This document shows, in pieces, positions 4,533-6,856 of a stretch of 6,856 nucleotides of DNA (position 1 is its first letter; each line of letters opens with the position of its first letter). Source of the stretch: Chromatiaceae bacterium (GTDB lineage: Bacteria > Pseudomonadota > Gammaproteobacteria > Chromatiales > Chromatiaceae); assembly GCA_016880695.1 (NCBI GenBank), contig JAEHCY010000456.1, forward strand, positions 1 to 6,856. Direction: 5' to 3'. The notes under the pieces were generated by a model. It worked only from the letters and a program-made list of their open reading frames with translations. It did no database searches and was not told the origin of the DNA. A program made the translations under genes and the position numbers.

Positions 4533-6797
4533 ATGAACAGGATACAAGAGTCCAGTCCGTGCCCATCCAATCACCGCCCCCACGGTGGCCCGCGGATACC
4601 CAACGGGGTCCTGCGCTTGCTCGGGCTCCTGCTGTTGTTCCCCTGGTGCTGTGCCCAGGCGGCCGAATCCGTGCTGGAGACGGCGGATGTGCGGGTCGAG
4701 CCGGGAAACCGGTTGGATATCAGCCTCAATTTCTCGGGGCAGGCCCCGCAGGCGAACGCCTTCCTCACCAGCGGCCCCGACCGGCTGGTGGTGGACCTGC
4801 CGGGAGCAAAAAACGGGCTCAAGCAGCGCACCCAACCTATCCAGTCCAACCTAGCCACCAGCCTCACCGCCATCGAAGCCAGCGACCGCACCCGCGTCGT
4901 GGTCAACCTCAATAGCGCCGTGCCCTACGAGGTGCGAACCGAGGGCAGCCAGGTACTGATTGGCATCAATGCCGGCTCCGAGCCCAGAGGTCCCGCCACA
5001 GCGCCGGTTGCGACCGCCGCACCCTCCGAGCGAGCCCTAAAACCCGTGCCTGCGGCGGCGAGAAGCCGTGAGCCCAGCGGGCGCGACCTCCTGCGAGACG
5101 TCAACTTCCGCCGTGGCAACTCGGGCGAAGGCCGCATCCTCATTCAGCTCCCCAACCCGAGCACCACGGTCAACATCAACGAGCGCGGCACCCACATACT
5201 GGTGGATCTGAAGAACACCGGCGTTCCCCCACGCCTCGTCCGACGCCTCGACGTGACCGATTTCGGCACCCCGGTGGTAGCGGTGGAAACGTTACCCAAG
5301 AACGGTAATGTGCAGATCGACATCCAAACCGCCGGCGACTACGAAATGATGTCCTACCAGGCGGAGGACCTTCTGACCATCGACGTACGCCGGCTGAGTC
5401 GGCTGGAAAAGGAGCGGGCACAGCGGGAGAAGCCGGTGTACGCTGGCGACCGCCTGTCGCTCAATTTCCAGAACATCGAGGTTCGCGCGGTCCTCCAGCT
5501 TCTGGCCGACTTCACCGGCCTGAACCTGGTGGCCAGTGATACGGTTGCGGGGAACATCACCCTGCGCCTGAAGAACGTACCCTGGGACCAGGCCCTCGAC
5601 ATCATTCTCAAGACCAAGGGCCTCTCGAAGCGACAGGTGGACAACGTCATCCTGATCGCCCCCACCACCGAGCTCGCCGCCCAAGAGCAGCTTGAGCTCG
5701 CCTCCCAGCAACAGATCCAGGATCTGGCCCCGCTGCGGGCAGAGTATGTTCAGGTGAACTACGCCAAGGCCGCGGAGCTTGCCAAGCTGCTCAAGTCCCC
5801 CGACAACCGGCTCCTGACCGATCGCGGCGCGGTGTCGGTGGACGAGCGCACCAACACCCTGCTGGTGCAAGACACCGCTGCTAAGCTCGACCAGGTTCGC
5901 GTGCTTACCCAACGGCTCGACGTAGCGGTGCGGCAGGTACTGATCGAATCGCGCGTGGTCATCGCCAGTAACGACTTTGCCAAGGAGCTCGGCGTGCGCT
6001 TCGGGTTCTCCCGTTCCTTCAACGTCGGAGATTCTGAGGTCAACATGGGCGGTGGCCGCCCCGGATATGTGAGCGGCAGCTACCTGGTCAACAAGGGGCC
6101 GTTTCTCCAAGATACCAACGGCAACGCCTTCAACTCCGGTTACATGATCAATGGGGTCGAGCCAGGCATCGGTGGAGCAGGGGGCGTAGCAACCACCGCC
6201 GCGGAGTCGCTCCTGGTCAACCTTCCGGCGCGGGACCCGGCGGGCGCCATCAACTTCCTCGTGGGTAAGGTGGGCTCCTACCTGCTCCAGCTCGAGCTCT
6301 CCGCCATGCAGCGCGAGGGCAAGGGCGAGATCATCTCCAACCCACGCGTGGTCACCTCCAACGACCATAAGGCGACCATCAAGGTGGGTCAGGAGATTCC
6401 TTACCAAGACTCCGCCGCCTCCGGTGCCACCACGGTGGCCTTCAAGGAGGCCGTACTCCAACTAGACGTGACCCCCCATATCACGCCCGATGATCGGATC
6501 AACATGGATCTCAAGGTCACGAAGGATAATCCCGACTGGTCGAGGCAGGTGCTTGGAGTGCCCCCGATCGACACCCGGTCGGTGGAGACCAAGGTGCTGG
6601 TGGACAACGGGGAAACCGTGGTGCTCGGCGGTGTCTATGAGCGCGACACCTCCAAGAACAGGGAATCGGTCCCGTTCTTCGGCGACCTGCCGTTGGTCGG
6701 CAACCTGTTCCGGCGTAACATCCAGGCTGAGCTCAACCGCGAGCTATTGATCTTCGTGACTCCAAAACTGATGAAGGAACAGATGAAGGTGCGCTAG
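4533..6797 (+). CDS. pilQ: Type IV pilus outer-membrane secretin PilQ
   Basis: This encodes 754 aa from the preferred ATG at 4533, which has AAGGA at 4521-4525 with 7-nt spacing. An in-frame GTG at 4479 would add 18 residues inside pilP and is less likely. PilQ forms the multimeric outer-membrane pore for the pilus. A long n-region (1-25) leads into a hydrophobic core (VLRLLGLLLLF, 26-36), with likely signal peptidase I cleavage after AQA at 43. Two AMIN-type peptidoglycan-binding regions lie at about 46-146 and 187-288, separated by an Ala/Pro linker. The secretin N0/STN domain lies at about 302-380, the N1 domain at about 402-463 and the beta-barrel secretin domain at about 465-745. The C-terminal signature VPFFGDLPLVGNLFR (713-727) is intact. 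The Gly-rich 505-552 stretch lies in the gate region. It is the last pil gene of the operon and complete. Confidence 0.97.
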   Translation: MNRIQESSPCPSNHRPHGGPRIPNGVLRLLGLLLLFPWCCAQAAESVLETADVRVEPGNRLDISLNFSGQAPQANAFLTSGPDRLVVDLPGAKNGLKQRTQPIQSNLATSLTAIEASDRTRVVVNLNSAVPYEVRTEGSQVLIGINAGSEPRGPATAPVATAAPSERALKPVPAAARSREPSGRDLLRDVNFRRGNSGEGRILIQLPNPSTTVNINERGTHILVDLKNTGVPPRLVRRLDVTDFGTPVVAVETLPKNGNVQIDIQTAGDYEMMSYQAEDLLTIDVRRLSRLEKERAQREKPVYAGDRLSLNFQNIEVRAVLQLLADFTGLNLVASDTVAGNITLRLKNVPWDQALDIILKTKGLSKRQVDNVILIAPTTELAAQEQLELASQQQIQDLAPLRAEYVQVNYAKAAELAKLLKSPDNRLLTDRGAVSVDERTNTLLVQDTAAKLDQVRVLTQRLDVAVRQVLIESRVVIASNDFAKELGVRFGFSRSFNVGDSEVNMGGGRPGYVSGSYLVNKGPFLQDTNGNAFNSGYMINGVEPGIGGAGGVATTAAESLLVNLPARDPAGAINFLVGKVGSYLLQLELSAMQREGKGEIISNPRVVTSNDHKATIKVGQEIPYQDSAASGATTVAFKEAVLQLDVTPHITPDDRINMDLKVTKDNPDWSRQVLGVPPIDTRSVETKVLVDNGETVVLGGVYERDTSKNRESVPFFGDLPLVGNLFRRNIQAELNRELLIFVTPKLMKEQMKVR

Positions 6798-6834
6798 CGG
6801 CGGATGCCCGAAACACCGCCGACCGCATCCGTCG
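6798..6834 (+). repeat. 10-bp hairpin directly after the pilQ stop
   Basis: CGGCGGATGC at 6798-6807 pairs with GCATCCGTCG at 6825-6834 (10 base pairs, one G-U) around a 17-nt loop. The stem begins at the base after the TAG stop. No U-run follows, so it does not look like a simple intrinsic terminator. It may mark a partial stop, an mRNA processing or stability point after pilQ, or coding sequence that pairs by chance. Confidence 0.4.
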
Positions 6835-6856
6835 CCTGGCGCCGGAGAACCTCGCC
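6798..6856 (+). other. Downstream flank of pilQ, possible beginning of aroK
   Basis: In many gammaproteobacteria pilQ is followed by aroK (shikimate kinase). One frame here, with codons in phase with GAT 6803-6805, reads ARNTADRIRRLAPENLA to the window edge. The final P-E-N-L-A resembles residues just before the LxGxxGxGKS P-loop of AroK. That frame is open only from 6731 and has no ATG, GTG or TTG. The only ATG nearby (6804) is in a different frame, and its peptide, MPETPPTASVAWRRRTS, is not recognisable. The gene identity is therefore only suggested by position and a few residues. Confidence 0.25.

Noticed and set aside
5292..6461. 389-aa open frame on the - strand inside pilQ
   Set aside because: It lies entirely opposite the conserved N0, N1 and secretin domains of pilQ. 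In GC-rich DNA the opposite strand of a real gene often stays open, and the peptide shows no family features.
1..6856. CRISPR array, insertion sequence, tRNA or rRNA gene
   Set aside because: No regularly spaced repeats, transposase-like proteins, terminal inverted repeats or tRNA-like cloverleaf were seen on either strand.

Overview
The window is GC-rich chromosomal DNA from a gammaproteobacterium. Its core is the complete type IV pilus alignment operon pilM-pilN-pilO-pilP-pilQ on the + strand (1688..6797). I place it in Gammaproteobacteria from the gene order, the PilP lipoprotein, the PilQ with two N-terminal AMIN-type regions, and a four-cysteine ribosomal protein L31. I cannot name the genus. 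From memory, Pseudomonas has the order rpmE ... malic enzyme - ponA - pilMNOPQ - aroK, so this looks like a rearranged or shortened version of that neighbourhood.

Layout: 1..98 is the 3' end of a + strand gene that resembles the C-terminus of the heme chaperone HemW. A non-coding stretch of about 300 bases (99..394) follows, with a plausible sigma70 promoter near its end, then rpmE (395..595). The gap 596..764 holds two hairpins and lies between rpmE and a convergent gene. That gene (765..1379, - strand, 204 aa) is a conserved-looking protein of unknown function. It diverges from pilM across a 308-base intergenic region (1380..1687). This region holds a run of inverted repeats, a good sigma70-type promoter for pilM and a hairpin at the predicted transcript start.

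The five pil genes are tightly packed: 2 nt between pilM and pilN, 26 nt between pilN and pilO, a 4-nt ATGA overlap between pilO and pilP, and 19 nt between pilP and the preferred pilQ start. They should be one transcript. PilM is a cytoplasmic actin-like protein that binds the N-terminal tail of PilN. PilN and PilO form the inner-membrane coiled-coil pair. PilP is the lipoprotein that bridges them to the outer-membrane secretin PilQ, through which the pilus passes. The last 59 bases after pilQ contain a 10-bp hairpin and a frame that may enter aroK, but no canonical start codon is visible for it.

I found no mobile element, CRISPR array or clearly new defence or metabolic system. The most interesting signals are regulatory or structural: a 9-G homopolymer that overlaps the end of pilO and the ribosome binding site of pilP, where a one-base insertion would fuse PilO to PilP in frame; the inverted-repeat cluster upstream of pilM; and the uncharacterised gene where other gammaproteobacteria carry the malic enzyme and ponA.
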